Source: Tritrichomonas musculus | Taxonomy: Eukaryota; Parabasalia; Tritrichomonadida; Tritrichomonadidae | DNA length: 64,000 nucleotides | Direction: 5' to 3' | Assembly (NCBI GenBank): GCA_039105265.1 | Contig: JAPFFF010000057.1 | Coordinates: 744,001-808,000 of the forward strand | Part shown: piece by piece, positions 10,121-20,491 of the stretch | Position numbering within the stretch: the first letter of the stretch is position 1 | How the letters are laid out: the number at the start of each line of letters is the position of its first letter | Notes under the pieces: generated by a model | What the model saw: only the letters and a program-made list of their open reading frames with translations | Told to the model about the DNA's origin: nothing | Databases searched by the model: none | Position numbers and translations under genes: made by a program

Positions 10121-10945
10121 TTATTCAAAAGACCAATTTAAATAGTCTGGTTCAAAAATTTGGCAAAGTAGGTTATTCTCATTGCATTGGCATATTTCTG
10201 TTAGAATATTAGTAGATGGTAAATCAAAGTTTAAGTTAAAACCTAAGTCATTTGAAAAATTGGTCTCCGAAAAGATAGTATCCGCATTAAATGGTTCATT
10301 GATTTCTTCTCTTTGTTCGTCATTATGGATGGTCTGAGGTTGAAGTTCTTTAAGCTCGAATTCATTTATTTCTTTTTTTGTATCTTTTGAACTCTTTTTT
10401 GTATCTATTTCTTCTTCATCATCTTCTTCGTCAGGATAATATTCATCACTACTTTCCGATTCATCTCTTTTATATTTATTGCGATTTTTTTTGTTCTTCA
10501 GATGCTTTAAGTATCGTATTTTAACTTGGAGATCAGATCTACCAGGAAGTTCACGTGCAATTTTCGTCCATTTACCTCCCAGTTCGTTGAATTTATTAAT
10601 AATAAGTTCATCTTCTTCTTTTGTCCACGGCTTTGATGCTTGATTCATGTCGCAAGAAAGATAATGTTTCCATCTTTCACGGCATTGCCTTTGATTCCTA
10701 GTTTCCATCAAAGAAGAAACCAAATTCCATGAATGTTCTCCATGTTTTTGTATAAGTTCACGTAGCTTTTGATCTTCTTCAGGTGTAAATTTATTTCTTA
10801 TTTTCCTTTTCTTGATAATAACATTACAATCATTTTCATTTTCTTTTATGTTGCTATTTTTAAGCAAAATGTTTGAGCTTAATTTCATCATTTCTAAATA
10901 ACTCATGTTCTTTGAGTTGTTTTGGCCAGTTTGTGCATACATCAT
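10121..10945 (-). CDS. Two-repeat Myb DNA-binding protein
   Basis: The protein has 274 residues. Residues about 50-100 (NKFTPEEDQKLRELIQKHG...WNLVSSLM...RNQRQCRERWKHYL) and about 105-152 (KPWTKEEDELIINKFNELGGKWTKIARELPGRSDLQVKIRYLKHL) are two SANT/Myb repeats with the expected spaced tryptophans; in the first position of some repeats W is replaced by F. A basic segment (KNKKNRNKYKR) and a strongly acidic stretch (YYPDEEDDEEEIDTKKS) follow, then a polar, possibly activating tail. Two-repeat Myb proteins are a large trichomonad family of promoter-binding regulators. It is unlike the two Myb genes in the inverted duplication, being larger and diverged. The start has two adjacent ATGs. Confidence 0.9.
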   Translation of the reverse strand: MMYAQTGQNNSKNMSYLEMMKLSSNILLKNSNIKENENDCNVIIKKRKIRNKFTPEEDQKLRELIQKHGEHSWNLVSSLMETRNQRQCRERWKHYLSCDMNQASKPWTKEEDELIINKFNELGGKWTKIARELPGRSDLQVKIRYLKHLKNKKNRNKYKRDESESSDEYYPDEEDDEEEIDTKKSSKDTKKEINEFELKELQPQTIHNDEQREEINEPFNADTIFSETNFSNDLGFNLNFDLPSTNILTEICQCNENNLLCQIFEPDYLNWSFE

Positions 10946-11896
10946 ATCTTCTTTTCTTTTTTATATTTCTTTTTAAAAGCTATCTAATGAGTTGCTTTCG
11001 ATTTCTTGCAAAAAAAAAATGAAGTAAATTCTATAATTCCTTTTTCTGATAAGTTCTCAATTTAGGAAAAATTCAAAGAAGATTTTATAAACACCCTATC
11101 AATTAAAAAAAGTTTGAATTGATTTTCTTTATTTTTTGTGAGCTTTTTTTTTTATTTTACGCACTTTTTTTGAATACAATTCAATACTTTCTAACAAAAG
11201 TTTACCATTTTTTCAAAAGAATCAGAAACTAGTTTTGATAGAGAAAAAAACTTTCATTATATTTTTCAATAAAATTTGGACAATATAGAAAACATGACAA
11301 ACTTTTAGATCTCAATCTTTAAAAATCATTTAATTTACCGATGAACCGCTGTGTGAAAGTTTTTTGTGAATTGGAAATTACTAAAGCAAAGTAAGATTGT
11401 TCCTAAATTATATGATATGAGATAAATTGCTATTCTACAATTGTCAAGTCATCCCTCTTTATGCCATATATTTATATAAAATATATAATTCAAAATCAAA
11501 ACTACATTTTGTTTTATATTAGTTAAAGCAGACGGAATTATACAATGCAAGCTGAAATAATATAAGAAAGGAGTGAAACTGAAGTTTAATTTTTTTATGT
11601 TTTCATATCTTATTTAGTTAAGAAACTGAAGTGATTTTTAAAAATGTTGTTTTATTTTATGCATCAAATATCCATTTATGAATGGACGATATTATTTGCT
11701 TTAATCAAGAAAATCAGTATCAAATACACAGATTCACATAAAATATAATCATAAATTCTATTTATGTGAACTATTTTAATTGCTAAATATTCATATAAAA
11801 ATTTTGATTTTCATATTATTATATTTCAGATCAAAAAGTTTCACCAAAAATAATAAAATGAAAATGAAATAAAATTAAAAGCGAAATAGGTTCATT
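10946..11896. other. AT-rich intergenic spacer
   Basis: This spacer of about 950 bases holds AT-rich sequence with A/T homopolymers. No ORF with recognisable content and no RNA gene was seen. Confidence 0.55.
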
Positions 11897-12664
11897 TTAT
11901 TGAATAAAGTTCAATTTTTTCAAAAAATCAATAATATATTTATTTGCTTGTTTCACATATTCACCAGAAAATCCGTGATTTGCGCCTTCTATTACATGTA
12001 ATTCAGCATTTGGATAGCATTTAATTGCGCGTTCAGAATATGAAACATTAACAAGTGCATCATTGCTTCCATGTATAATTAAAACTGGTTTTGTAAAATG
12101 TTTCATTTCGCCATATAAGTCATAATCCCAAATATCAGTTACGTAAACTTTACCAATTGTCATCCATCCATTCCACATATCTTTTTCTTCAGGAACTTCT
12201 TCCTTTGATTTATATGGTTTAACATTGTCATCTTGTATTACAAATGCTGGATAAAGAAGAACCAAGCCAACAGTTTCATCTGGATGTCTTTCGCCTGTAA
12301 CTGCTGAAACCATTCCTCCTTGACTTTCTCCAATAAGTATAATTCTACTCTTATCAACAAAATCCCAAGTTTTTGCTTGAGAAATAACAGCTATTAGATC
12401 TGAACTCTCTGTCATAACGGACATTTCTGTTGTTTTACCACCACTTCTTCCTTTTTTGCTTCCACCACGAAAATCAAATAAATATACAGCAATGCCATGT
12501 GACGCAAGTTCTTCGGCGTAAGGCAATCCAACTTCAAGTGTAGCTCCAAAACCATGTGAAAAGATTGCTAATGGAACTTTTTCTTTGGTTTCAGGAGAAT
12601 ATAAAATGCCATAGAGTTTGTAATCCTTATTTTCGCATGATATTTCTCTTGTTGAATACTTCAT
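11897..12664 (-). CDS. Alpha/beta hydrolase, cinnamoyl/feruloyl esterase-like
   Basis: The protein has 255 residues and is complete. The catalytic triad is visible: Ser114 in GESQGG (nucleophile elbow), Asp202 in HGSNDALV and His230 in GANHGFSG. HGFG at 37-40 forms the oxyanion hole. FDFRGGSKKGRSGGKTTEMS after strand 4 is characteristic of the bacterial cinnamoyl-esterase/S9-like hydrolases of gut Firmicutes and Bacteroidetes. It probably hydrolyses small carboxylic esters in the cytosol; there is no signal peptide. The close fit to bacterial proteins, intact and intron-free, suggests lateral transfer from gut bacteria (inference). TCATTTTA lies 15 nt upstream of the ATG, so the gene carries a host initiator. 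Confidence 0.88.
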   Translation of the reverse strand: MKYSTREISCENKDYKLYGILYSPETKEKVPLAIFSHGFGATLEVGLPYAEELASHGIAVYLFDFRGGSKKGRSGGKTTEMSVMTESSDLIAVISQAKTWDFVDKSRIILIGESQGGMVSAVTGERHPDETVGLVLLYPAFVIQDDNVKPYKSKEEVPEEKDMWNGWMTIGKVYVTDIWDYDLYGEMKHFTKPVLIIHGSNDALVNVSYSERAIKCYPNAELHVIEGANHGFSGEYVKQANKYIIDFLKKLNFIQ

Positions 12665-12673
12665 TTGTTTGAA

Positions 12674-12681
12674 TAAAATGA
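12674..12681 (-). promoter_or_regulatory. Initiator of the esterase gene
   Basis: TCATTTTA on the minus strand has its A at 12679, 15 nt before the ATG. It shows that this bacterial-looking gene has acquired a trichomonad core promoter. Confidence 0.45.
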
Positions 12682-13439
12682 ATGTGAAGTTATATCAATG
12701 AAATAATCGGATAAATCAGATTAATCGATTTTTGAATAAAATGAAAGAATTCAAAGATGAGTGGAACTTTTTATAAAGGTATAATTTATTTACAATATCT
12801 CAGCATTTACTTGGCGCCATAAAGTTTTGTTTATAAATTTATAATTATCATCGCTTATATATTATTTCTTGCTTTATTAGAATTAGTTTTTTGAATATTT
12901 GAATATCACAATATCTAATTTCTTTTTTTTAAAGTTTGAATATGAGTGAAAAATAAAATATTTAGTTCATTATTTTATAAATGTTTTTATTTTCCAAGTT
13001 CATTCTTTTTATTATTCCGAGGTATATTAATGGATCTTATTTTATCTTTATTTATTTAAATATTTTATTAAACCTAAAATTATAAATAATTAATCTTTAA
13101 TAATCAATTATTTCCTAAAAAGTTGTGAGATAAAAGCAAATTTTTAGAGTAAATATTTAAATGGTTTATTTATCGCATTTTCTTTGAAAAATTTTAATTT
13201 TATTTGGCTCATATTTTAGTTTTTTATACCAATTTATATAATTAAATATTCAAATTTATAGTAATGTGATGTGTTATATATAATTTTATGATTTTAAAAA
13301 AAATCACCATGTCCTAGATTCTCTTTTTGAATTTGAATAAAAAATCATATCACATCCTTAGTGAAGTTGAGCATATTCTATAGTTTACAAACATTCAACA
13401 AATATATTGAATAAAAATGAAGTGATTTATTTTTTTGAA
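12682..13439. other. AT-rich divergent intergenic region
   Basis: This region lies between the divergent esterase and PNPOx-like genes. No further gene was found. A short ATG-AAG-TGA occurs at 13417, before the PNPOx-like start. Confidence 0.5.
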
Positions 13440-13892
13440 ATGGCTGAAGAGAGGAGAGAAGAAAGAATTGATGAAAATCAGCAATTTAACAAAGCATTGA
13501 GTATTCTCAATGAAGCCCAAATTGTAACCATCTGTTCAATTGATTGGAAAACAGGACATCCAAGAGCTGTTCCTGTTGTTAAAGCTAAAAATGATGGTTT
13601 TAAAGAAATCATTTTTACAACAGATAAGAATTCACACAAAGTTTCCAACTTTCAAAAGAATCCAAATCTTGCATCATTGACAATATATGATACTGACAAC
13701 ACTGAAGTTTTGTATGGCCATGTAGAAGTGTATACATCATTGGAGGACCTGAAAGCACATTGGATTGATGCAATGAAAAGTGATTTTTTCAAAAATGGCC
13801 CAGAGAGTCCAAATTTATGTATCATTAAATTTATTCCAGAAAGTCTATCTGGATTCATCGATATGAAACCAATTGACCAATCACTTAATTGA
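13440..13892 (+). CDS. Pyridoxamine 5'-phosphate oxidase-like FMN-binding protein
   Basis: I chose the ATG at 13440 (MAEERREERI); the upstream in-frame extension begins only with TTG. The protein has 150 residues and a split-barrel flavin fold. LSILNEAQIVTICSIDWKTGHPRAVPVVKAKNDGFKEIIFTT gives the first strands, and NSHKVSNFQKNPNLASLTIYD is the FMN-phosphate-binding K-x-x-N-x-x-x-NP pattern. LYGHVEVYTSLEDLKAHW and a strand-rich end follow. It resembles the bacterial general stress protein 26 (YdaG) family rather than true PdxH. It probably binds FMN or F420-like cofactors and acts as a small reductase or flavin-binding protein. A strong hairpin follows the stop codon. Confidence 0.85.
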   Translation: MAEERREERIDENQQFNKALSILNEAQIVTICSIDWKTGHPRAVPVVKAKNDGFKEIIFTTDKNSHKVSNFQKNPNLASLTIYDTDNTEVLYGHVEVYTSLEDLKAHWIDAMKSDFFKNGPESPNLCIIKFIPESLSGFIDMKPIDQSLN

Positions 13893-13896
13893 TTAA

Positions 13897-13972
13897 AACA
13901 AATTTTTGTATTTTTTTATATTTTTAACTATATATATTCAATATTTTTGAAGAAAAAATACAAAAATTTGTT
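13897..13972 (+). terminator. Perfect 20-bp inverted repeat after the PNPOx-like gene
   Basis: Bases 13897-13916 are the exact reverse complement of 13953-13972, separated by 36 bases and starting five bases after the stop codon. The transcript would fold into a 20-bp stem. A diverged second copy of this unit (about 80 bp further on, 13978-14035, with the same TATATTCAATAT..TTTGAAG) follows, so a tandem duplication is also present. A role in 3'-end formation is only an inference. Confidence 0.5.
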
Positions 13973-14221
13973 AACTAAAACAAATTTTTAGTATCCTATA
14001 GGATATATATATATATATTCAATATCTTTGAAGATTGAAAATGAAAATTATCTGGAATTATTTATGTAAAGTAATAATATAACAATTTAATATAAAAAAA
14101 TTTTTGTTTTAATAGGATCATCATGTAATAAACTTATATTTCTTATGATTTTATTTTGTGTATATATTTGGTTGAATGAATCGAAAAAGTTGTTATATTA
14201 AAACTCGTTATTATATTTTGC

Positions 14222-17200
14222 ATGAAATCCAAAATCGTTAAACCAAAAAATATAGGAAATACGCAAAATAGTCAATTACATTCAAGTAATTATACCAACC
14301 TTCTTTCTGCATCGCAACAGTTGGAAGAAGCTCGCGCAACACTAAATTATAATAAGCAGCAAATTCAAAATGAAGAACTTTTCGATATATTTATGGAAAA
14401 TTCGCTTGTTTTACCTCTTAACGAAGCATTTGAGCCGCAAGTTAAGCAAATGTTTCATTCAGAAAAATGTGTATTGTGGATAGATCAACCTGAAAAACAA
14501 ATTCTCTATTCGCCAACATATTCTCTTACTGCAAGTTATTCAAATAGTATTCCTGGATTTATATACAAAACAAAAAATGTTATACAAGTTCGAGATCCAA
14601 GTCAAGCCCCAGGAGGATTTTTATCAGATCCAAAAATAGCTACACCAAATTCTCCACAACTTTTCTTCCCAATTACTACGCTTGGGACTGTTCGAGGTGT
14701 TGTTCAAATAGTCAAAAGGCAAGGATCAGGAGGCTTTACTGAAATAGATATGCAAATTACTTCACAAATCATGCGTAAATTTTCAATCTATGGCGATTCT
14801 TTGTTTACTTCACGTTCTCTTTCTCAAATAGCGTTATCACTTTACTCTGGTAATTCCAATAATTCATCAAATACGTCCAAAAAAGCTGCAAATCCACTTG
14901 AATTACTTCAAAAGCATTTTCGTTGCCACAAAGTTGAACTTTTTCACTTTGATACTACTCGAAACAACTGTCAAATGTATGATCCAAATCTTCATGAAAT
15001 GATACCAATAAACCCTGATGACAATAACGATTTTGGCCTTGTTGGTTTTTCAGTTACTTCTCAAACGACGATAAACAGCAATGATCCTAAAAAAGAGAGT
15101 CACTTTTCCGAGCTTTTCGACTCACAAGTTGAAGGTCCCCTCCTCGTCGTGTCCTCGATGTTTGGAAAAAGAGACGCCTGGGCGGTTGCACTCAGAGGGA
15201 GGCAAAAAATGTTCAGCACAGCCGATGAGTCCCAGCTATCGGCGCTTCTTCCGTTCCTCGTCAGATCAATTGCTGGCTTCTCGAGCAGCGAAGAACAATC
15301 GGCCTTTAATTCGCTACTTTCGGAGCTTCTCGAAGTAGCGGCCATTCTCACGTCCGCCTCGTCGATGGCTACGACTAGAACAACAATCTCAAGTAATTCA
15401 ATTTTAACGTCTTCTGATTCAAAAAGTGGAAATGATTCTAACAAAAATTCTGAGGTTTCTAACAAAAATTCTGAGGATTCAAAAAGTGATGATACGGTTA
15501 ACGGTTTGGCGGTTATTTCATCTGAGTGTGTTGAGTTTGCTGAGATAGCAAGACTTGTCGAGGAAAAGGCCGCTTCTTTGCTCCAGTGCGAAAAGGCAAT
15601 CTTCTATCTCGTTGACAGGGAGAGTAAAGAGCTCGTTTCATTGAACAGCCAACGAGGAAGGCCCAGATTCCCACTTGGAAAGGGAGTAGCAAGTCAAGCT
15701 GTGACAGAAAACAATGTCATCAATTTGGCTGACCCTGTATCGGACGACCATTTTTCCTCTGAAATTGATACATACCATGGCTACACCCCTAAGACGATCC
15801 TATCGGCTCCGATCTATGACAAGACTGACATCTGCGCGGTTCTTCTTCTCCTCACGAAGAACGACGGTTGTCCCTTCGACGGCAACGATACGAAGATATT
15901 GAAGGCGTTTAACGTATTTGTTTCAATTTCACTAACAAACGCTAAGCAATACCAAACGTCCGTCAAAGTCACACAGAAGATCCGCTCGTACATTGACATG
16001 ACACTGCACACAAACTCTGAGGAGAAGCTGAAGCCATTACTTAAAGAAATCGTCAATGATTTCCAGACACTTCTTGAGTCAACAAGAATCAGTCTGTTCA
16101 TCGTGAACGATACAAAAGAGGAAGAAATTGAATTGTTTTTGAGCGTTGGTAAAAGTAACGAATTCGGAAAAACTTTTTCTAAGAAATCGTTATCAAAAAG
16201 AAGTTCAATCACTTTCAATTCTTCTGAAATTAAGAAACTTTTTCAGAACAAACAGAAAATTGAGAACCCTGTTCGAATTCAAACTATTTCTGAAATATTT
16301 GAGAACGATAATTCATATCTGACAAAGTCGACTCCTTCTTCTTCTCGCGCTTCGACCAAAGATTGTGAGAAAATTATTTGTATTCCACTTTTTGATAAGA
16401 ACGATACCATTCTCGGAATTTTGGAAATTTACTACTCGTGTCCAGTCAAGAACGAAATCGATCTCCACGATTCGTTGTCTGAAATTGCACTTCTATCTTT
16501 GGAAAAAATTGACATAAAAAATTTGCATGTTTTCGGTTATGGTGAAATTCAATTGACCGATTGGATAACTGACGATGAAAATGGCGGTTACACAACACCT
16601 AATAAGTTGGTCATAAAAGACGAAAACGATGCCAAGTCAATTTTAACATCAAAATTTGATGCTGTCAGATGGGAAGGAATTGGCCTTTTCAAGGTCATTT
16701 TCTTCATATTTTCTCGTTTTGATTTCATGCAATCTTTTGAGATTTCAAACGAGCTTCTATTCAATTTTCTCAATGAAGTCAAATTGCTCTACTCCCAAGG
16801 AAATTCGGTTTCACATAATTTCCGTCATGCTGTCAGTTGTACTCAATTTTTAACGTACATGATAATTGAGAGTGAAATTGAGAAGAATATTGAAAAAGTG
16901 GATTTGTTTGTCTTAATTTTGGCATCACTTTGTCACGATATGAAATATGATTTTAATGTCAATTCAAGGTCGATTGATGCCTACAGAATTCTATTGAAAA
17001 AGGGGAGTTTACACGAAACAAAAAGTTGCACTTTTGCCATTTCAATTATGTCCAAAGAAAAGTGCAATTTACTTCGATTCTTCCAAAACGATGATAAGAA
17101 ACTTGAAGAGATTTGGTCACTCTTTATTCAATTAGTTCTATCAACCGATGTTTCACATCACATCACCGATATTGAGGAGATGAAGGATATCGTCGAAAGA

Positions 17201-17509
17201 GGCGAATTTAACATCGAAGAAAAGAACGAGCACAGAAGATTGCTGCTCATTCACATGATCAAGTGTGCAGCACTGTCAAATATTGCGAGGCCTTTTGCAG
17301 TTGATGATGCACTTGACGATTTGGTGGTGAAATGTGATGTGAAAAATGATGAAGAAGGTGGAAGTAATTATGATAAAAGAATTGTCGCTGTTTATGAATC
17401 ATTTTGTCTTCCGTTGTTTGAGGTTGTTTCAAAAGCGCTACCAAAACTTCAAGGTGAATTCAATCAAGTGAAAAATAAATTTGATTCATTAAGGAAATCA
17501 ACGAAGTAA
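14222..17509 (+). CDS. Multi-GAF, PDE-like protein with degenerate catalytic site
   Basis: The protein has 1095 residues. Four GAF-like domains are seen at about 45-195, 215-365, 435-585 (ASQAVTENNVINLADP, TILSAPIYD) and 610-765, with an S/N-rich linker at 375-425. The C-terminus, about 850-1080, is a class I cyclic-nucleotide phosphodiesterase fold with HNFRHA near 865, CHDMKYD near 905, STDVSHH near 975 and IKCAALSNIARPF near 1015. In active PDEs the last motif is C-A-D-L-S-N and its Asp binds the metal; here it is Ala (GCA). HDxxH has become HDMKY, and the ENHH stretch is replaced. It is therefore probably a pseudo-phosphodiesterase that keeps ligand-sensing GAF domains. Codon use in about 15,100-16,060 is clearly GC-richer than in the flanks. 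Confidence 0.9.
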   Translation: MKSKIVKPKNIGNTQNSQLHSSNYTNLLSASQQLEEARATLNYNKQQIQNEELFDIFMENSLVLPLNEAFEPQVKQMFHSEKCVLWIDQPEKQILYSPTYSLTASYSNSIPGFIYKTKNVIQVRDPSQAPGGFLSDPKIATPNSPQLFFPITTLGTVRGVVQIVKRQGSGGFTEIDMQITSQIMRKFSIYGDSLFTSRSLSQIALSLYSGNSNNSSNTSKKAANPLELLQKHFRCHKVELFHFDTTRNNCQMYDPNLHEMIPINPDDNNDFGLVGFSVTSQTTINSNDPKKESHFSELFDSQVEGPLLVVSSMFGKRDAWAVALRGRQKMFSTADESQLSALLPFLVRSIAGFSSSEEQSAFNSLLSELLEVAAILTSASSMATTRTTISSNSILTSSDSKSGNDSNKNSEVSNKNSEDSKSDDTVNGLAVISSECVEFAEIARLVEEKAASLLQCEKAIFYLVDRESKELVSLNSQRGRPRFPLGKGVASQAVTENNVINLADPVSDDHFSSEIDTYHGYTPKTILSAPIYDKTDICAVLLLLTKNDGCPFDGNDTKILKAFNVFVSISLTNAKQYQTSVKVTQKIRSYIDMTLHTNSEEKLKPLLKEIVNDFQTLLESTRISLFIVNDTKEEEIELFLSVGKSNEFGKTFSKKSLSKRSSITFNSSEIKKLFQNKQKIENPVRIQTISEIFENDNSYLTKSTPSSSRASTKDCEKIICIPLFDKNDTILGILEIYYSCPVKNEIDLHDSLSEIALLSLEKIDIKNLHVFGYGEIQLTDWITDDENGGYTTPNKLVIKDENDAKSILTSKFDAVRWEGIGLFKVIFFIFSRFDFMQSFEISNELLFNFLNEVKLLYSQGNSVSHNFRHAVSCTQFLTYMIIESEIEKNIEKVDLFVLILASLCHDMKYDFNVNSRSIDAYRILLKKGSLHETKSCTFAISIMSKEKCNLLRFFQNDDKKLEEIWSLFIQLVLSTDVSHHITDIEEMKDIVERGEFNIEEKNEHRRLLLIHMIKCAALSNIARPFAVDDALDDLVVKCDVKNDEEGGSNYDKRIVAVYESFCLPLFEVVSKALPKLQGEFNQVKNKFDSLRKSTK

Positions 17510-17809
17510 GAATGATTCATTTAGTATTTTTTTTTTACTTTGTATATAGTAAAATTGTTTGGATTTATTTTATATGTTTTTATTTTATTTGATTTCTCTT
17601 GTTGAAGTAATTACAGAGATTTTATTTATAAATAAAATCACAATCAAGAATATATAACATCAAAGATAATTATCACATATTGTTTTGACAATTGAAGATC
17701 ATTGAGTGTTTGACTGATTCAATAAAAAAAAAAATATTTTTTTTATATAAGTCTATGCTTTTGAATAGAAACTTCATTGTAAAAAAAAAAATTAAAATAT
17801 GAGAGGTCA

Positions 17810-19440
17810 ATATTGACCTTAACCGTATGTTTATATATAGCATCCATTCGCGCAGCAATGATTGCCTCATCACGGTGAACACGAGTGTAACCAGTGCCGC
17901 TGTATGCCTTTACATTTTCAATATCGGCCTTAACGTACGATCTTGATTTGCAAGATTCGCGAGTCGTCTTGCAGAGGCTGCAGTCAGACTTTCCGTCAGG
18001 TATCGATTTTACGTTATTTTCAAAGTAATAAGAAGATATAACAATTCTAATTGGGTAGTCGTTATCGTTATCTCGAACTCCATCTGGATTCTCGAAGAGA
18101 TGAATCTCAAATCCTCTATGTTTTTCAACAGGACAGCCTTTTACAAGTACACAACCTTGGTCATGCATATCTCTGGAAGATGAGCCATCATTTTGTTGAT
18201 TGTGATCATCATTTTGAATTACTTTTCTTGTCATTGAAACACGGCCTCCGTCATTACCTGGTTCAACTGGATAGCCTCTCCGCCAAATTTTGACCTTGTC
18301 GATATCTTCGGCTGTTAAGCCTTGTTCTTTCATCTTATTTTCAAAGAATGTTGAATATGGTTGGAGGTTTTGAATTTTTTAAATATTACGGCTAAATCTG
18401 CGGGATGAATGTGTTTTGCAGCATCAATTCGAAATCCAGTTAGGCCAATAGAAAGCATGTCGACAAAATAGTCTGCAATTCTTTGTCGAACGTAATCTTT
18501 TCTTGTATCAAGATCTGTTAAACCAGTAAGCCAGCCAGTATTCAAGTTATTAGGATCAGTCCACGCGTTTAATGCTTTATCACAGAGGAAATCCATCGGA
18601 CCGTAAGGAACTGCAGGATATTCGAGAACATTTCGTGGACCTTCCCAAGAATTTGTGCCAAATGTGTAAGATGGAGTATAATAAGGTGCTCCTGTTTCAT
18701 TTTCTGATGATTATTTGCCTGGCCAATAAGTACATTGAGCATTTGGATTTCGATGATCTTGAGCATCGTTTCCGCTACCTGACATATGGTTAACAACAGC
18801 ATCTGCATAAACGCGGACGCCATATGATCTACATGTTTTGATCATATTTCGAAGTTGGCTTCTTGATCCCATTCTTCCTTGTAATCTGTAAGAAACGGGT
18901 TGATACATGAAATATCATGGATTAAGTTCGTTTTCAAATGGCTGTGTCGACATGACTTGTTCTTGATGTGGAAATACTTTAACTCCGAGATATCCTACTT
19001 CTGCGATATGTTTGTATTCTTGGGCAATATCATCATCTGGCCATCCGAAAAGTTAAACAATTGCTCCTTTCTTGCCGTTTCTACAGTCGCCTGATCGTTC
19101 TTTTAATGGTTGAGAATTCCAAATAAAACCAACTTCGTCAAGTTCAAGCTTTTCGCCTGTAGATGCAACTATTTTAATATTAAGGAGGCCTGTATCAGAG
19201 GCATCGTATACTTTTGTGTTAGTCTTTTGAGCAACGCCATCGAAATAGTATGTAAGGTCAAGGTCATGATGTGTTTTTGTGATAACTGTAACAGTGCAAC
19301 TTGTTCTACCTGGTCTATAAGTTTGGCGAGCATATCCAACAAGAGTACTCATATCTTGATATCCTGGTTTCCAATCTTTTCCTCCACGTTTTGGCGTATT
19401 CCATAAATGCGTAGACTATTTTTCTGTCATGTCCCCTGAA
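17810..19440 (-). pseudogene. Alpha-amylase (GH13) pseudogene
   Basis: Conserved alpha-amylase blocks run from high to low coordinates in several frames. An N-terminal carbohydrate-binding-like strand domain (VGYARQTYRPGRTSCTV, LTYYFDGVAQKT) lies at 19350-19060. AEVGYLGVKVFPHQEQV and YGVRVYADAVVNH (region I) follow at 19000-18780. MDFLCDKALNAWTD, then IGLTGFRIDAAKHIHP (region II with the nucleophile Asp), lie at 18600-18400. KVIQNDDHNQQND (region IV) and a C-terminal domain with TGYTRVHRDEAIIAARM lie at 18240-17840. At least four frame changes or stops separate them. The segment between IFKKF and KMKEQGL, which should carry the catalytic Glu, is deleted. The base composition is richer in GC than the flanks. 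It was a secreted-type starch-degrading enzyme; it is now dead. Confidence 0.88.
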
Positions 19441-19525
19441 GATCCTTGGCATGAAAAAAACTCTAAAATTGAGCAGTCACTTGTTGTTTGCGGTAATGAA
19501 AAAATTTATCTTTCACAAAATTTAA

Positions 19526-19565
<40 letters not shown>

Positions 19566-19585
19566 GGTATTCTAGAGATCAAATA

Positions 19586-19878
19586 GAGTGAGGAGAATAA
19601 TATGTAAATGGGAGAATAATATGTAAACGCTTCTGAAAAAGTATAAAAATGAAGGAGAAAAGCATTATCCGCTTTCTTTTAGTTAGTTTTATTATACATT
19701 ATAAATTTAATTTGAATCACTATATAATAAATTACAAAAACAAAAATTAATAAAGATAATTTAGAGTTTTTTTATCAATTTTTTTCAAATAAATTATTTA
19801 TTATTTCTATTAATTAATTCAAAAAAATTGTATATCTTAAACTTTTTCTGTAGCGTTTACATATAATTCTCCTCACTC
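19586..19878. mobile_element. Small inverted-repeat element (MITE-like)
   Basis: GAGTGAGGAGAATAATATGTAA at the left end, followed by GTAAACGCTTCTGAAAAAGT (19623-19645), is repeated inverted at 19839-19878 (ACTTTTTCTGTAGCGTTTAC, then ATTCTCCTCACTC). The element is about 290 bp and non-coding, with a 19-bp internal duplication at its left end. It begins next to a T(24)A(17) tract. No clear target duplication was identified. Confidence 0.6.
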
Positions 19879-20279
19879 TAAACATATAAATTTTTCTTCT
19901 CTCAATTACAAAATAACCAAAATAATTCTTTTAAAAATCATTTAAGCAGTAACGAAATCCATTCAATTTTAAAAACTAAAAACCTAACAATAAAAATTTG
20001 GATTTAAAAAAAAAAAAAATCTTTGGTTCGGCCAGTAATTTACATTAATAGACAATTCATAGTATTAAGTATTTCAAATATCATTTCTATGTGAGTGATT
20101 ATTTAATTGATCACTTTTTACAAGAGAACAGTAAGAGATTAAAATATCATGATACCTTCTTTGTTGTTCGCTCACTAATTTAGAAGCTCTTTTGAGGTTA
20201 CAAAATACATTATAGTAATGATTCTCACATTACTTAACTTTTCTTTAAAAGCGATTTGTTATAGAATAAAAGTGTAATA

Positions 20280-20450
20280 ATTTCCTGAGTTTTTATCTTG
20301 GTAACCTTTGTCTCCAATAATTTTTGAGGGCTAATGGAAAAATAGAATTTTTTGAAAACATCATTGTTTTTATAAAAATTGATTTATTCTGTTAGGAACA
20401 TTCAATTGGAGACACAATATGCATTGCAAGCTCATACAAGTTAATTATTA

Positions 20451-20491
<41 letters not shown>

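Noticed and set aside
15081-15465. Additional genes overlapping the GAF-PDE gene on both strands
   Set aside because: They are shadows created by the GC-rich codon island; they lack starts, initiators and domains.
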